Notes: generated by a model from the sequence alone, not told the origin. Positions 53,601 through 64,000 are shown, counted from the first letter of the stretch. The stretch is 64,000 bases of DNA from Lanius collurio (GCA_020086605.1 JACBWW010000004.1:20347624-20411623); one strand, 5' to 3'. Made by a program: numbers and translations.

Positions 53601-56600
53601 TAATTCTGTTTTCTGTTTCACAGTATGGCTTCATCAGACAAGAATAGGTCTCAGTTTATATGATGTGGCAGGACAAGGCTACCTCAGAGAATCAGTAAGT
53701 AAATTCTTGATTAACTTAATGTCTCTCTTTATCAAATGACAGAGCATCAGAAAGATTCCAGTTTTTTCCTAGTCTTGTCTTGTAAAAGCTTATAACATAG
53801 ATTTGGGGTGGGCACATTTGTTTGGATAAATTGCGATTCATGTATTCAGGAGATTTGGTGGTGAGAGTGGTGCTAGCTTTTCAAATATATGGGTAATTTT
53901 CTGAAAAGAGGATTGGATCTACAAAGATTTCATGTCATTAGCACTTTACTAGATTTAGTAAGATACGGTAAAAATAAGAAATTATTCTTCAGTGAATTAG
54001 TCTCCTGTTCTAACAGAAGGTAATATTATAAAATAAATAAAAATGTCCTAGTTACTGCTCAACATAAAGAAAAAAGCTTTATTAAAGAGTATTCAGCAGT
54101 GGGATAATCCAGTCAGGAGTTATGCATTGATATTTGATCAAAAGGTACAGTTGACTGCATTTATATTTACATATAAATATCATGTACTTTGTTAAATTCT
54201 GCTTTTTTTATAGATTGTTTCATCCCTAGAATCACATTTGAATGTATATGATCTGGGATTTCTTGCACAGAGACAGAAGCTTTTTACCTGCTTTCTTGAT
54301 CTTTTCTGCATTGTTTCAGGACTGTTTAATAAAATACACTTGAAAGCCAGGGAGGAATATAACAAAGATGCAACAATAGTGGTGTTTAATGTTTGTTTTC
54401 TTTTCTGTCTTAATTCTGCAGGATTTAGAAAACTATATTTTGGAACTCATCCCTACTTTGCCACAACTGGATGGCTTAGAAAAATCTTTTTACTCCTTCT
54501 ATGTCTGCACAGCAGTTAGGAAGTTCTTCTTCTTTCTGGATCCTCTCAGAACAGGTAAGTCTCTTAAAATGTTTCCACTGAAGCTACTTGTGTTTTCAGA
54601 GTAATGTGTAGTTGTCCTTGCAGGCTTTGGTTCAGCACTGAAGATTCATCTCTGCTGAAGACCACTATTCTTTATTGTGAGTCTAATAATCTACTTTTGC
54701 AGCAAATGAATTTCTCTGAGATGCCTATCAGTTGAGGTACTATAGATTCATCTCATAGAAACTGACAAATAAGATACCGTTTCATCATAACGAGCCATTA
54801 ATAGTAGCTGATTTTCTAAGTGCTTAGGGTGAATAGAAAACACAGCAACCAACAACACAACTGCTTGTCAGGACACCCACAGTGCTGTGTAAATGGTCAG
54901 GAATGGTTGCAGTGATGTGCTTTTCCTGTGATTAAATCTGTGTGCACTATGTAGACCAATAGAAAAGGTCTGCACTGAGGTATGATAATCCTTGTTACAG
55001 GTGTTGCTCCCTTGTATGCCCTCGATTTAAATCACAAACTGCCTGTGTTTTCAAGGTCCAGCTGTGCCCCTTGTAAAGGTCAGAATTGTGTGGGCAGCAG
55101 CCTCTGACAGGTGTTTACAAAGGCGTGGAGAGGGTGTGTGGAAGTTACAATGCCATTATTTTGCACAGTGGTGAGCACAGTGTCTGCACCAGTCAGAGCT
55201 GCACCAGCAGAAGGGTGTTCTGCTGCCATAGCTTTGTGTCACATCTGTAGTTTTGAAGATGTAAGAATATCATGTCACTTAGGACTCTGTTATCTCATCA
55301 AATGTTTTAAGCATGCTTTCTTTGCATTTTTTTATTTTACATTTTGAGTTGACGTTGAACACTCACTTTTATTTTAATCTAGTTTTCTGACTTTTAAGGC
55401 TTCAGGATAACTCCTGCCAGTATCAGGCTAGTTTTGTCCAGTCATTTAAAAGGTATTTTATTTTATTTTTGAAGTTAGAGCCTTATCCTTGATGTTGGAA
55501 GTGGGTTTTGTTTAGCTTTGGTTTTGGTTTTTTAAAAAGGTATTTTTTCTGCTCTGAATACTTCTTTCTTAAGTAGAACCTCCTAAATGAGAATAGTCAA
55601 ATGGCTGAAAAACTGTTAAAATGTATTTTTCTTTTCTTGCTGCAGGGAAGATAAAGATACAGGATATTTTAGCTTGCAGCTTCCTGGATGATTTACTGGA
55701 GGTAAAGGTCTCTAACATATACTGTTGTATTTTAATTTACTCTTTCTGAATTCTAACTTTATGTTTCACTTAGTTAAGGGATGAAGAACTTTCTAAAGAA
55801 AGTCAGGAAACAAATTGGTTTTCTGCTCCTTCTGCGTTGAGAGTTTATGGTAGGTTACTTTCCATGTCAACACTTTCCTTCTCCTCTTTCTTGTATGACT
55901 TAGTCACATTATTACTGCTATTTTGTCATGTTAAATCCTCCTGCTAACTCGTCTTTTTAAATCCTGTGTCCACCCTTTCAGTATATCTTCCTGACTTTAT
56001 AGTTTCAGTTCTCTGCTGTTGTTCTTTATCATGGTTTTATAATCTGTCACCTTGTTGCACAAGGTACAAGATTCCTCTGTAACCTTCTCTTCTGGCTCTG
56101 TTCATGCCTTTGCATCATCTTTAGCTCTTTTTTCATGTTTACAGCATATTTGTACAAAATAATATGCTCTCAGCCTTCTGCTCCTCTCTCTGTATCCACA
56201 GCTATTAACTTAGATCAGAACTACTAACACCTCATTATGGGAATCCCACTTTCTCTCCCTTCATATTCTTGCTTATTTCTAATGCTTTATAAATATTATT
56301 GTGGATCTAGCGTATTCTCACTTAGCTGCATTAATTTTATTATGGAAATTAGAAAATTAGAACATTTCAGAGTTTATTTTTCTCTGTTGAAACAGTTCTT
56401 TTCTGATAGAGGTATATTATGGCTGGCTTTTTTTATCTACTCCCTAGGTCAGTACTTAAACCTTGATAAAGATCACAATGGCATGCTGAGCAAAGAAGAA
56501 CTGTCCCGATACGGAACAGGGACTCTGACCAACATATTTTTGGATCGTGTCTTTCAGGAATGCTTAACTTATGATGGTGAAATGGTAATCACATATTTTC

Positions 56601-59600
56601 ACTTTGTCCACAGCAGAAAAGCCTTGGCTTACTGAGTTGAGAAATGTCTAATAATCAGTATTTTTAAAACAAAGAGTAGCTTGAGGTAAATTTTGTTTAT
56701 CATTGTGCACACAAATGACCATGCACCATATTAGAAAGTTAATTTTCTTAAGAGCAGGGTGATTGCAGTGTGGCTTAAAAATAAATTTCTTGTTTGAAAA
56801 AGCAGAGGTGACAGAATCCAGACAGGCTAGGATAAGGCCACTTGTAGATCCAGTTATAAAAGTGCATGTTAAAAAAATGTACAGATGCAGCAGTACTTTT
56901 TAGTTAAATGTAATGCTTTAAAGAGAGCCAAAGACAAGTGGCACACTTGAGATTAGTGCAAGTTAGCTAAGATGTCTGCTTCTTCATGAAGACAACTGTG
57001 TTTTTCATTGTAAGCTTTCCATAGCTGTGAAAAATGAGAAGTCTACCTAATTTAAAAGGAGTTAATGTAACACCTGATATCTATATTTTTTTCAAGATTT
57101 ACCTAATGTTCAGCCACTATCCTTGTCTGCATTCAGATGACTGGCGTGTACAGTGATAAGTTACAAATTCACTATACAGCTCTTTTGCCACCTTAGCAGT
57201 TTTTTTGTTAGATTGTTAGATTTAACATAATCACTGAGGTCATGAGGGATCCTCTTTGTTGTCCTTTCCTGGACTTGCAACAGTAGGTTCATCTCTCTTG
57301 TGTGGGGGAGACCAGAGCAGGACCCAGTGCCTAGATGTAGTGTAAGCAGTGCTGAGTAGAGAAGGATCACTCACCTTCCTCAACTTGCCAGCAAAGTATT
57401 TCCTAATGCAGCTGAGGGTGCTGTCAGCAGCCTTTGCTGCAAGGGCCTGTTGCAAAGCTGCTTTCTGACTGGTAAGCCCCCAACTCTACAGGTACATGGG
57501 GTTATTCCTCCCCAGATGCAGGATTTTGCATTCCCTCTGTTCAGCTTGATGAGGCTCCTGTTAGCCCATTTTTCCAGCCTGTCAAGCTCCCTCTGAATGA
57601 CAGCACAACTCTAAGCAGGTAAACAGGGTTATTAAACACACAGGGCTGTAGGATTTCTGTCCTTGTCACAACTGTATCTTGATTGGGAAACCAAGAATCA
57701 GTACTAACAAAAAAGAAAAGTGTGATACTTATTTACAATGGTAACTAATGTTTCTAGCACATAATTTGCCAAACCACTGACTCTGGTCGAACGATTACGT
57801 ACTTAATTAGCCATGGAGTTCACTGTTTGGTAACAGTAGGCTCGCTGCCACTAGACATTTCATTTGTGGTAATGAAAAATATTTTATATGTTTTTCCTTC
57901 ACTAGGTGGGTATGTTCAGCAGTTTAAAGATATTAAACATTGTTTAAAAGCATATATGTGGCATGTTTAATTTGGATTTATGCTTGGAATGCTATTTTGC
58001 CTCTAAAATGGCAGAATTTCCCATTATCCGCAGTCATTAAAAAGTAACTTTCCTGTGCACATTAGTGGTAGCAGCCATTTTCTATTTCATGTTGTCTTTT
58101 CAGAAAATAGGCTGATCCCCTACAATGAAATAGCTGCCAATTAGAGAGTTCCTGCTTGCAAAATCAATTTAGAAAGAAGACTGTAATAAACATGATTGTA
58201 TCTACTTCTAGGACTATAAAACCTACCTGGACTTTGTGCTTGCATTAGAAAACAGAAAGGAGCCTGCAGCTCTGCAGTATATTTTCAAACTGCTTGATAT
58301 AGAGAACAAAGGACACCTGAATGTCTTTTCCCTTAATTATTTCTTTAGGGTAAGTCTCTTTATACAAGTAGACCATTTTCTGTGTTTAAAGTGTTATAGC
58401 CTATGTGCTTCTGCATGCAGATCTGCAGGAAATCACTTTAAATTACCAACAGCCACAGGCAGGCTAGTAACAACTTCTAAGAAGATTAAAACTATTTTTT
58501 TTAAAAAGACAAAAATTGGAAAGATTTCAAAAGGTATTTTAAGTAGTTTATCTGCAGTTGAAATTAACTGTTTTGATTTTGGTTAGGAAAAATATTTTCT
58601 ATTTATTTGGGGTTTTTTTAAATGTAATTTGTCCTAAAATTGTGTAATGATTACCTAGTTAAATTTTTTAGGATAGTTTTAATTGATTATTGCCCACGGT
58701 TTTAATTTCAACTTTAATACTAAAATTCAATAAAAGATAACGAAATTTATTGATGGGCCTGTACAGCTGTGGGATTTTTCATTCAGTACTTTGCTTGCAA
58801 AAAGCTTCTTGCATTTTTCATAATCTGCATTTTTACCTGTTGCTTCCAAAATAGATGTAAACTAAGCTTAATTCTTTTTCGTTGCTGTTAAAATTAACTT
58901 AAGATGGTAAAATCTTCTTTCAAACTGTGGTTTGTGTGTGATGGGGTTTTTGTTGTTTTGGGTTTTTTTCCTTCTGACTAGTGGTGATTTTGGTTTGGAG
59001 AGGGGGCAGGTGTTTTGTTGTTTTGTCTTGTTTTCTAATAGATACCTGAGATATCTTGGGAAGGGAAGTGCTATGCAGTAAAATCATATTTTTGCTGTGG
59101 GTGGTTTCAGCTGAGTTATGAGCTTGATGCTTTATTCACGTACAGGATCCCCTCAGTGATACCTATTCAGACACAGGGGCAATCACTCCAAATTTCTTTA
59201 TGTGGATCTTTGTATCATAACTGTAAAAATAGATAATGTCTTTGTACTTAGCTGTATGCTTAAAGGATGAAGGACAAGGTACGTAGTTCATTAGTCAGTA
59301 AAACAACCAGGCCTGCTCAATGCATAATCTTATATCCACCTTATTTCTGTATTGTAACAAGTCTCCTTTTGGACATGAAATGTTCTAAGTTTTCTTTGAA
59401 ATCAGAACAGTTCCTCTTGACTCTGTGACTGATTGCTTTTCTGCTAGCATTAAGTGTGAATGGGTCTGCATTTAGAGAGGCTGTGCTGGCAGAGCTGTGC
59501 TGACAAGGCTGTGCAGCTTATGCTAGTGAAACAGATTTGTTTGTAGTTGTTACTTGCAGGTTTGGTGATGAAGATGTTTAAAAAGAATTGATTTGTCTTT

Positions 59601-60908
59601 CTGCTGATTGGTCATTTTCCTTCTCTCTTTCCCTAGCCTCTATTTCTTACTGTGTCGGAAAATGTAACCTTACAGTTTGAGTGTATGAATATCTTAAGAT
59701 TTGAGTGTTGAGGGATAATATGCAAATTACTCAAACACTGGTCATAATGAAAGTGAGATTCATGTCATACTAATTAAGAACTGTGAACCTAGAGATGTAT
59801 GTCATTGATAATGCTGTAACTCACCCCTGCCTCACCTGTGGAAGAAGTGATTGTAAGCTGTACCATGAATGCTTTGTTAGAGAGCAATACAGCTTAAGAT
59901 GCAGAAGCATTAAAAAACCTTTATACAGTGTCAGTATAATTCTGCACTAGCCATTGCTAACTTCTCTTTTTTCTAGGCTATTCAGGAACAAATGAAAATT
60001 CATGGACAAGAACCAGTTTCTTTTCAGGATGTCAAGGTTAGCTTTACTAAATGGAGTACTATGTATAATCTTTGAATAAGCATTTAATTATGTCATAATT
60101 TGTAGGTTGCTGTATATTTACTTGCAGAGTAGTAGAAATAAGTGGACTTGTCCTACTCATAGGTTTGAAAATGCCTTCCCGGTCAGCAGTTGCTCTGTAA
60201 AATAACTGATATGTTCTAGTAGTTTCTTTAATAATAGACAAATTACCTGTTAAATACATGTTTCTGTTTCTTACACTTGAAGGTACTTGCTAAGTCCATT
60301 TTACAGTTCTGAGGATCATTCCTTGGGGGACAGACCTGGTGACTTAAAAAAAAAATCCTATAAAACTGATTACTGCCTACTTTATATTTAGCAGTTTTAG
60401 TACTTAAAAAAAGTAAAGGAGTTTCTACAAAACTTAGCTCATACAAGTGAACTGAGTTTCATTTTGCCACTTTGAGGCTGAAGCCTCCCCAGAAAAGCAA
60501 ATTCTTACTTGAGATGTGGGAGCAGAGGACACAGCTCCAAAGTAGCAAATCAGTGTGCTTTGCATCTTAAATGCTTTGTGGCTTAGCAGCTGCTTTCTGT
60601 AAATTAGTGTGGGTGGCACTAGTTAGCCAAAGATCATTCTGTATGTGGTATGAAATAGCCATTATTTTGCTCATTAATGTGTGGGGGCTTTTCTCCCAAT
60701 TTTGACTTGTCTTTCATAGGATGAAATCTTTGATATGGTGAAGCCTAAGGATCCTTACAAAATCTCCCTTCAAGACTTGATCAATAGCAGTCAAGGAGAC
60801 ACTGTTACCAGCATTCTAATTGATCTGAATGGGTTCTGGACATACGAGAACAGAGAGGTCCTTGTGGCAAGCGATAATGACAGCACTGCTGATGTTGATG
60901 ATACGTGA
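47634..60908 (+). CDS. PPP2R3C: Protein phosphatase 2A regulatory subunit B''-gamma (PPP2R3C / G5PR), full coding span
   Basis: Exons: 47634-47682, 48384-48511, 49574-49678, 50257-50369, 51159-51256, 53624-53694, 54422-54554, 55646-55701, 55774-55849, 56448-56584, 58212-58349, 59977-60036 and 60720-60908. They join to 450 codons plus TGA with no frame break; mammalian proteins are about 453 residues. The product is a B''-type regulatory subunit that recruits PP2A, and also protein phosphatase 5, to substrates; it is linked to centrosome, lymphocyte and gonad biology (family knowledge). Conserved blocks include EEMELFTKYYMEWKGG, GRISIMQFFNYVMRK and RKFFFFLDPLRTG. A canonical EF-hand loop, DKDHNGMLSKEE, is at residues 283-294. 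A second, degenerate one starts at D351. The acidic end ...DVDDT is family-like. The start is fixed by MDW and the CpG island. Confidence 0.97.
48384..48511 (+). CDS. PPP2R3C: PPP2R3C coding exon 2
   Basis: Encodes KKSEKELKEEEMELFTKYY, MEWKGGKKSD and IPRFYYR. Pro17 is made from C/CC across the junction. Acceptor TCAATCAG, donor GTAAGT. Confidence 0.97.
49574..49678 (+). CDS. PPP2R3C: PPP2R3C coding exon 3
   Basis: Exactly 35 codons, phase 0 at both ends: LPAEDEVLLQKLREESRAVF then LQRKSRELLDNEELQ. Donor GTAGGA. Confidence 0.97.
50257..50369 (+). CDS. PPP2R3C: PPP2R3C coding exon 4
   Basis: Encodes NLWFLLDKHQTSPMVGEEAM then INYENFLKVGEKAGPKC plus two bases. The acceptor, ATGCCTTTTAAG, uses AAG rather than the preferred CAG/TAG. 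Donor GTAAGA. Confidence 0.97.
51159..51256 (+). CDS. PPP2R3C: PPP2R3C coding exon 5
   Basis: Encodes QFFTAKIFAKLLHNDPYG then RISIMQFFNYVMRK. Lys132 and Val165 are split at its ends. Acceptor TTTGTTTTACAG, donor GTTAGT. Confidence 0.97.
51257..53623 (+). other. PPP2R3C intron 5
   Basis: A 2.4-kb intron, the longest of the gene. It contains a T-run near 51737, an AAT-rich tract near 52180 and a plus-strand CR1 copy (52735-53295) that ends about 330 bases before exon 6. Confidence 0.85.
52735..53295 (+). mobile_element. CR1 LINE, 5'-truncated copy
   Basis: The first part retains the end of CR1 ORF2 ('...CTGAGAGAGTTGGAGTTGTCC', 'AGCCTGGAGAAGAGAAGGC', then 'GGCACTGGAACAGGTTGTCC'). The 3' UTR follows ('GGTTGGAACTAGGTGATCTTTAAGG') and the tail 'ATTCTATGATTCTGTGAT'. 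The frame is interrupted by stops, so it is not functional. It is in the same orientation as PPP2R3C. Confidence 0.93.
53624..53694 (+). CDS. PPP2R3C: PPP2R3C coding exon 6
   Basis: A 71-base exon encoding WLHQTRIGLSLYDVAGQGYL then RES, completing Val165 from G/TA. Acceptor TTCTGTTTCACAG, donor GTAAGT. Confidence 0.97.
53695..55645 (+). other. PPP2R3C introns 6 and 7 (flanking exon 7)
   Basis: Introns of 727 and 1091 bases; nothing besides exon 7 is recognised in them. Confidence 0.75.
54422..54554 (+). CDS. PPP2R3C: PPP2R3C coding exon 7
   Basis: Encodes DLENYILELIPTLPQLDGLE, KSFYSFYVCTAVRK and FFFFLDPLRT. This block is practically unchanged across vertebrates and contains the first half of the conserved phosphatase-binding scaffold of B'' subunits. 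Acceptor TTAATTCTGCAG, donor GTAAGT. Confidence 0.97.
55646..55701 (+). CDS. PPP2R3C: PPP2R3C coding exon 8 (56-base micro-exon)
   Basis: Encodes KIKIQDILACSFLDDLLE after the split Gly233. It is separated from exon 9 by only 72 bases. Donor GTAAAG. Confidence 0.97.
55702..55773 (+). other. PPP2R3C intron 8 (72 bases)
   Basis: A near-minimal vertebrate intron running from GTAAAG to TTTCACTTAG, with a pyrimidine tract and a plausible TTCTAAC branch-point match. Confidence 0.93.
55774..55849 (+). CDS. PPP2R3C: PPP2R3C coding exon 9
   Basis: Encodes LRDEELSKESQETNWFSAPS then ALRVY plus the first base of Gly277. Donor GTAGGT. Confidence 0.97.
55850..56447 (+). other. PPP2R3C intron 9
   Basis: A 598-base pyrimidine-rich intron. 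No repeat family or other gene is recognised. Confidence 0.85.
56448..56584 (+). CDS. PPP2R3C: PPP2R3C coding exon 10 (EF-hand)
   Basis: Encodes QYLNLDKDHNGMLSKEELSR, YGTGTLTNIFLDRVFQECLT and YDGEM. The loop DKDHNGMLSKEE has all classical calcium ligands (D, D, N, backbone, E at positions 1, 3, 5, 7, 12). The donor is GTAATC, a weak match to consensus. Confidence 0.97.
56585..58211 (+). other. PPP2R3C intron 10
   Basis: A 1.6-kb intron containing a minus-strand CR1 fragment (57215-57650). The rest is unremarkable. Confidence 0.85.
57215..57650 (-). mobile_element. CR1 LINE internal fragment
   Basis: 'CCAGATGCAGGATTTTGCATT' followed by 'TTCAGCTTGATGAGGCTCCTG', and 'TTTTTCCAGCCTGTC' followed by 'AAGCTCCCTCTGAATGACAGCACAAC', are typical of antisense CR1 ORF2. 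The typical 3' tail is not recognisable, so the copy is truncated at both ends and diverged. It lies antisense to PPP2R3C. Confidence 0.82.
58212..58349 (+). CDS. PPP2R3C: PPP2R3C coding exon 11
   Basis: Exactly 46 codons: DYKTYLDFVLALENRKEP, AALQYIFKLLDIENKGHL and NVFSLNYFFR. A second EF-hand-like loop starts at Asp351 (DIENKGHLNVFS) but lacks the final acidic residue, so calcium binding there is unlikely. Donor GTAAGT. Confidence 0.97.
58350..60719 (+). other. PPP2R3C introns 11 and 12 (flanking exon 12)
   Basis: Introns of 1627 and 683 bases. The first has GT-rich low-complexity stretches around 58930-59040; otherwise nothing is recognised. Confidence 0.75.
59977..60036 (+). CDS. PPP2R3C: PPP2R3C coding exon 12
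   Basis: Exactly 20 codons, phase 0 at both ends: AIQEQMKIHGQEPVSFQDVK. Acceptor CTCTTTTTTCTAG; the donor GTTAGC is weak. Confidence 0.97.
60720..60908 (+). CDS. PPP2R3C: PPP2R3C coding exon 13 (last)
   Basis: Encodes DEIFDMVKPKDPYKISLQDL, INSSQGDTVTSILIDLNGFW and TYENREVLV, then ends in an acidic tail ...DVDDT and TGA at 60906-60908. Acceptor TGTCTTTCATAG. Confidence 0.97.
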   Translation, partial: DEIFDMVKPKDPYKISLQDLINSSQGDTVTSILIDLNGFWTYENREVLVASDNDSTADVDDT

Positions 60909-61136
60909 CTTCGAATGGGAGCAGACTGTACCCATAGAGAGATCTCAATCTGATGGGCCAACTGTTGGAAGATGGAAACATTCATTATCTGAATCAATTC
61001 CTCTTCTATTTTACTTCTCCCCCTTCCTCCTTTGCCCCCACATAAGATATAAAATGTGGTACATACATGAATCACAGAACTAATTTCTGAAACCAAAAAA
61101 GCAAGTGTTGTTTCAGAGGTTTTCACCTGTTTTTTT

Positions 61137-61142
61137 AATAAA
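61137..61142 (+). terminator. PPP2R3C poly(A) signal AATAAA
   Basis: The canonical hexamer lies about 230 bases past the stop codon, followed within 20 bases by a T-rich and GT-containing stretch (TTTTTGGAGTTTTTTCATGTGT). The 3' UTR would thus be about 250 bases. A second AATAAA near 61420 could be a minor distal site. Confidence 0.8.
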
Positions 61143-64000
61143 TATTTTTGGAGTTTTTTCATGTGTACCAAGCCCTATTCTTATTTAAATAGCTTATTCT
61201 AAGTGTGAATTTCCCTGAAAGTAAGAATGTGGTTCTTGGTATCTTCAGCACTGGCCTGTATCCACTCAACCATCCCAAGCCTCCCACTCCATTGTGTATG
61301 GCTTCCTCCAATGACTGCACAGTTGAGCATTCTGTTGTGAAGGCAGAAATTTTCAGTAAGAAGTATTTAGGACTTTTTCTTCTATGCATGACCAGGTTTA
61401 AGTGTATAATAGGAAGGATAAATAAATTATTGAACTAACTGAATAGATACCTAATTTTTAGGAGGTTCATTAACAGAAATAAAACTTCACTAGCTTTAGA
61501 TCTAATTAAAAGGAATCCAAAGACCTGTACAGAGGCTTTCAACAAGTTAACCTCCTGTGCAAGTTTTTTATGTAATCTCTCTTAATTGTACAACTGAGAT
61601 ACAGCAGTAGTTAGAGCTGTGAAAGTGCCTTAATCCTTAAGAAAGCCATAGAAATGTTTCAACTTTCAGATAGAATTACAATAGCTCTAGGCCAGAAATG
61701 TTTGCAATTCTGCATTATTTATTAGTTTGAGGTAGTGCTGAACACAGAGTGTTATACGAGAGTCTAAGGAAAGGGTGGGGATAAAATGATATTTTGAATT
61801 CTGGTGCCTGAATATTCAACTGGAATATGTGACTTAGTAAAGATGAAAAGAGTAAACAGGCACATGCACCTGTCTACAGTCATAAAGCTTCAAAGACCAC
61901 ACAGTTTTAAAGGAAAATCCATAGCCAACTTCCAGTTCAAAAATTATATTGAATATAAAATAACCAATTAATGCATTTACAGAAAAACTAAACCAATATG
62001 AAAGTAACCACTTTCATACAGTTTGCAAAAAAGGAAGGATTAAGTTAAGGCACAGTGAGTAATACAGTATTTTATACAAAGAAGGCAGTGAGAGCATTTG
62101 TTATGCAACAAATACTAGGGAAAGGAGGTAAAAAAACCAACTGACATTAATTTCTTGGAAGAAAAGCAAGGTATTCTTCAGCTGTCAAGGTATTACTCAA
62201 GCTATGTGAGGTTTTCTTTCTTTGACACTATAAGAACTCTTAAGAGAACTCTTAACTCTGTAAAAGAACAAGCTGGTTTTCTGTGTATTCCTCAGGTGTT
62301 GAACCAAGCTGTCCTTTGCAGATGTTCAGGGCAAAGGAGTGATTTTAACACTGTGGTCAGCACCCTCTGTCTTACAACTCAGAAAAGGCAAAGAATGGAG
62401 TATCTGAACAGACAGACTAGAGTTGATGACCAAATCCTTCTCCTTAGATTTTCTGTAGTGCTGGAGTGCCACAGACAGATGAGAGGAAGAGTTTGTGCTG
62501 TACAGGACACTGGTTCAGGCAGAGGGTCATCTGAAATACATAACAATTCCAGAAATGAAGAGCCAGGTTTCCTGGCCTGTGGTGTTACATCAGGCTCCTC
62601 AGTTGGCAGTGGGAGCAAGGCCAGGGACATGTCATGATGCCCAACAACCCAGTTTTGCTGAAGACTGTTTTAAATTTTTTTTTTTTTAGAAATCTCAAGA
62701 ACAGAAGTAATGTTTTACATGGTAACTAGTGCAAGTTTTCTGCTCCTTTACCTACAACAGTTGTCTACAGAAAATGACTGGGGCAATGACATCTGATTGT
62801 TGCAAAGTAAACCATTCACCTTTTACAAGCTACATGTACAACAGTCAGTGCAGTAAAATAACCTTAATTGCTATTTGCTCTAGAGCTACCAGCACTTCAT
62901 TTAGAGAAGAATTTCTGTTGTTGCAAGTGCAGTATCACAACACATTATATTTATTTAAGAGAAGGAAAGATTCATAAGTTTGGTTTTGTTGTTTTTAGTT
63001 ATTTATGTATTCTGTGCTAACGGGGTGAAAACCATCTGCAGTGGCACATCCCTTACTGGTAATTTAACATTAGACACAGAGTTTGTTTAGGTTACTGAAA
63101 TACACAGACTTGGGTAATCAATGTCCAAAAAAGTTCATAGTTCTAGACTGGTACTACATAGAGTGTCCAGTGCACTTAATGTAATTTAGGAAGACTTTAG
63201 TTTCTTTTCAGGACTATTGAGAGCATGCATTTAAGCACATGGGTCTCTTAATCCTTGGGCTTGAAGTGAGAACATCCTACAATGATGTTAGTTCTGAACT
63301 TTGTTACAGCACTGCATGGAGCAGCTGAGCACTATTAGCCTCCAAGAGTGCTGGTACTTGTTACTAAGTTCTTAAGGGTGCTTATAGCCTCCTGGAAAGT
63401 TGGAGTTTTTTTACTTAAAAAAAAAAAGTCAGTGGACCCTTAAATCTAATTAACATTAAATCTAACATTTTTCTCTTGTGTTAACAACAGAAAAAAAATA
63501 CATGCATACAACAGTGACAATAAATAGGGGAAATAAGACTCTATTATAATTACTTTTGAGTTACAGGATATTAATTCCTATCAATCTATTCATAGAGAGC
63601 CGAGTTGCAAACAATGTGCAAATCAGGTTTTTAGAAGAAGGAAACAGCGCTGCCTCTGCAATCCACAGCTGTTAAGAGACACAGCAATTCAAAGAAAAGA
63701 CGTTTCTACTTGCTTTACACAGAACTTAGCTCACACATTCAATTTCAGACCAAATGTTTGTAGTGCAATTTTCATTTTAACTGAAGTGCCAATTTGGCAG
63801 AATGCCTCAGCCTTTATTAGGCAGACAGACTGAAGAGACATCACCTAGCTCTCTCCTGATCAATAAGAATGGTAGGAGTTGTATTTCACTGAACAAGTAT
63901 AATCCTATTTTTCCTGTTTATAGGCAGATTGTGACACCTGACAGTTCTTATTTCCTACATTATACAGAGCTTTACACTTAAGGAGGGACAGGAACTACAT
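61143..64000. other. Region right of PPP2R3C without recognised coding sequence
   Basis: About 2.9 kb with only short, unconvincing open frames. Conserved amniote order places FAM177A1 next, convergent with PPP2R3C, so part of this could be its 3' UTR on the minus strand; none of its coding sequence is seen here. A minus-strand AATAAA at 61718-61723 would suit such an end. The assignment is inference only. Confidence 0.4.
61718..61723 (-). terminator. Candidate minus-strand poly(A) signal
   Basis: TTTATT on the plus strand is AATAAA on the minus strand, about 575 bases beyond the PPP2R3C poly(A) signal. It could end a convergent neighbour (expected FAM177A1), but AT-rich DNA gives such hexamers by chance. 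Confidence 0.2.

Noticed and set aside
62155..62637. A 160-codon plus-strand frame right of PPP2R3C, and the opposite-strand frame at 62379-62630, considered as FAM177A1 coding sequence.
   Set aside because: Neither resembles FAM177A1 or another family I know, and no splice-compatible conserved block is seen.

Overview
This 64 kb window is nuclear DNA of a bird. The evidence is spliced vertebrate genes with GT/AG introns, two CpG islands, several 5'-truncated CR1 LINEs ending in the ATTCTRTG-type 3' tail, and one solo LTR that looks like the common avian ERVL-type LTR. The gene order matches the conserved amniote block PSMA6 - PRORP - PPP2R3C (FAM177A1 is the expected next neighbour). No bacterial or phage-type system, CRISPR array or operon is present, and I found no convincing new multi-gene system. 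The species cannot be determined from the sequence.

Layout. (1) 1-2614: first coding exon (2539-2614, minus) and part of intron 1 of PSMA6, the alpha-1 subunit of the 20S proteasome; the other exons lie left of the window. Its CpG-island promoter covers about 2250-2830. (2) 2830-6840: intergenic, with one possible old interspersed repeat. (3) 7081-47400: PRORP, the catalytic subunit of mitochondrial RNase P, on the minus strand. Seven coding exons join without any frame break into a 590-residue protein. It has a PPR region, a split zinc site (CxxC near 355-358, His564, Cys585) and the four catalytic aspartates of the NYN nuclease (416, 485, 486, 506). One intron is about 20 kb and another about 11 kb; they hold CR1 copies, the solo LTR and microsatellites. 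(4) 47377-47633: a compact bidirectional promoter in a CpG island, with NRF1-, ETS/GABP-, YY1-, CCAAT- and E-box-like sites. (5) 47634-61142: PPP2R3C (the B''-gamma/G5PR subunit of protein phosphatase 2A), plus strand. Thirteen coding exons join without frame break into 450 residues, with one canonical EF-hand and a poly(A) signal. (6) 61143-64000: no coding sequence recognised; possibly the 3' end of a convergent neighbour.

The three genes work in different processes (protein degradation, mitochondrial tRNA 5'-end processing, phosphatase targeting). What joins them here is promoter sharing and conserved neighbourhood. The points most worth a second look are: a possible in-frame upstream coding exon for PRORP; a TTTA microsatellite that serves as the pyrimidine tract of a catalytic PRORP exon; a perfect 45-bp tandem duplication in a GC-rich intronic block; and a small CpG-rich patch next to an antisense open frame inside the 20-kb intron.
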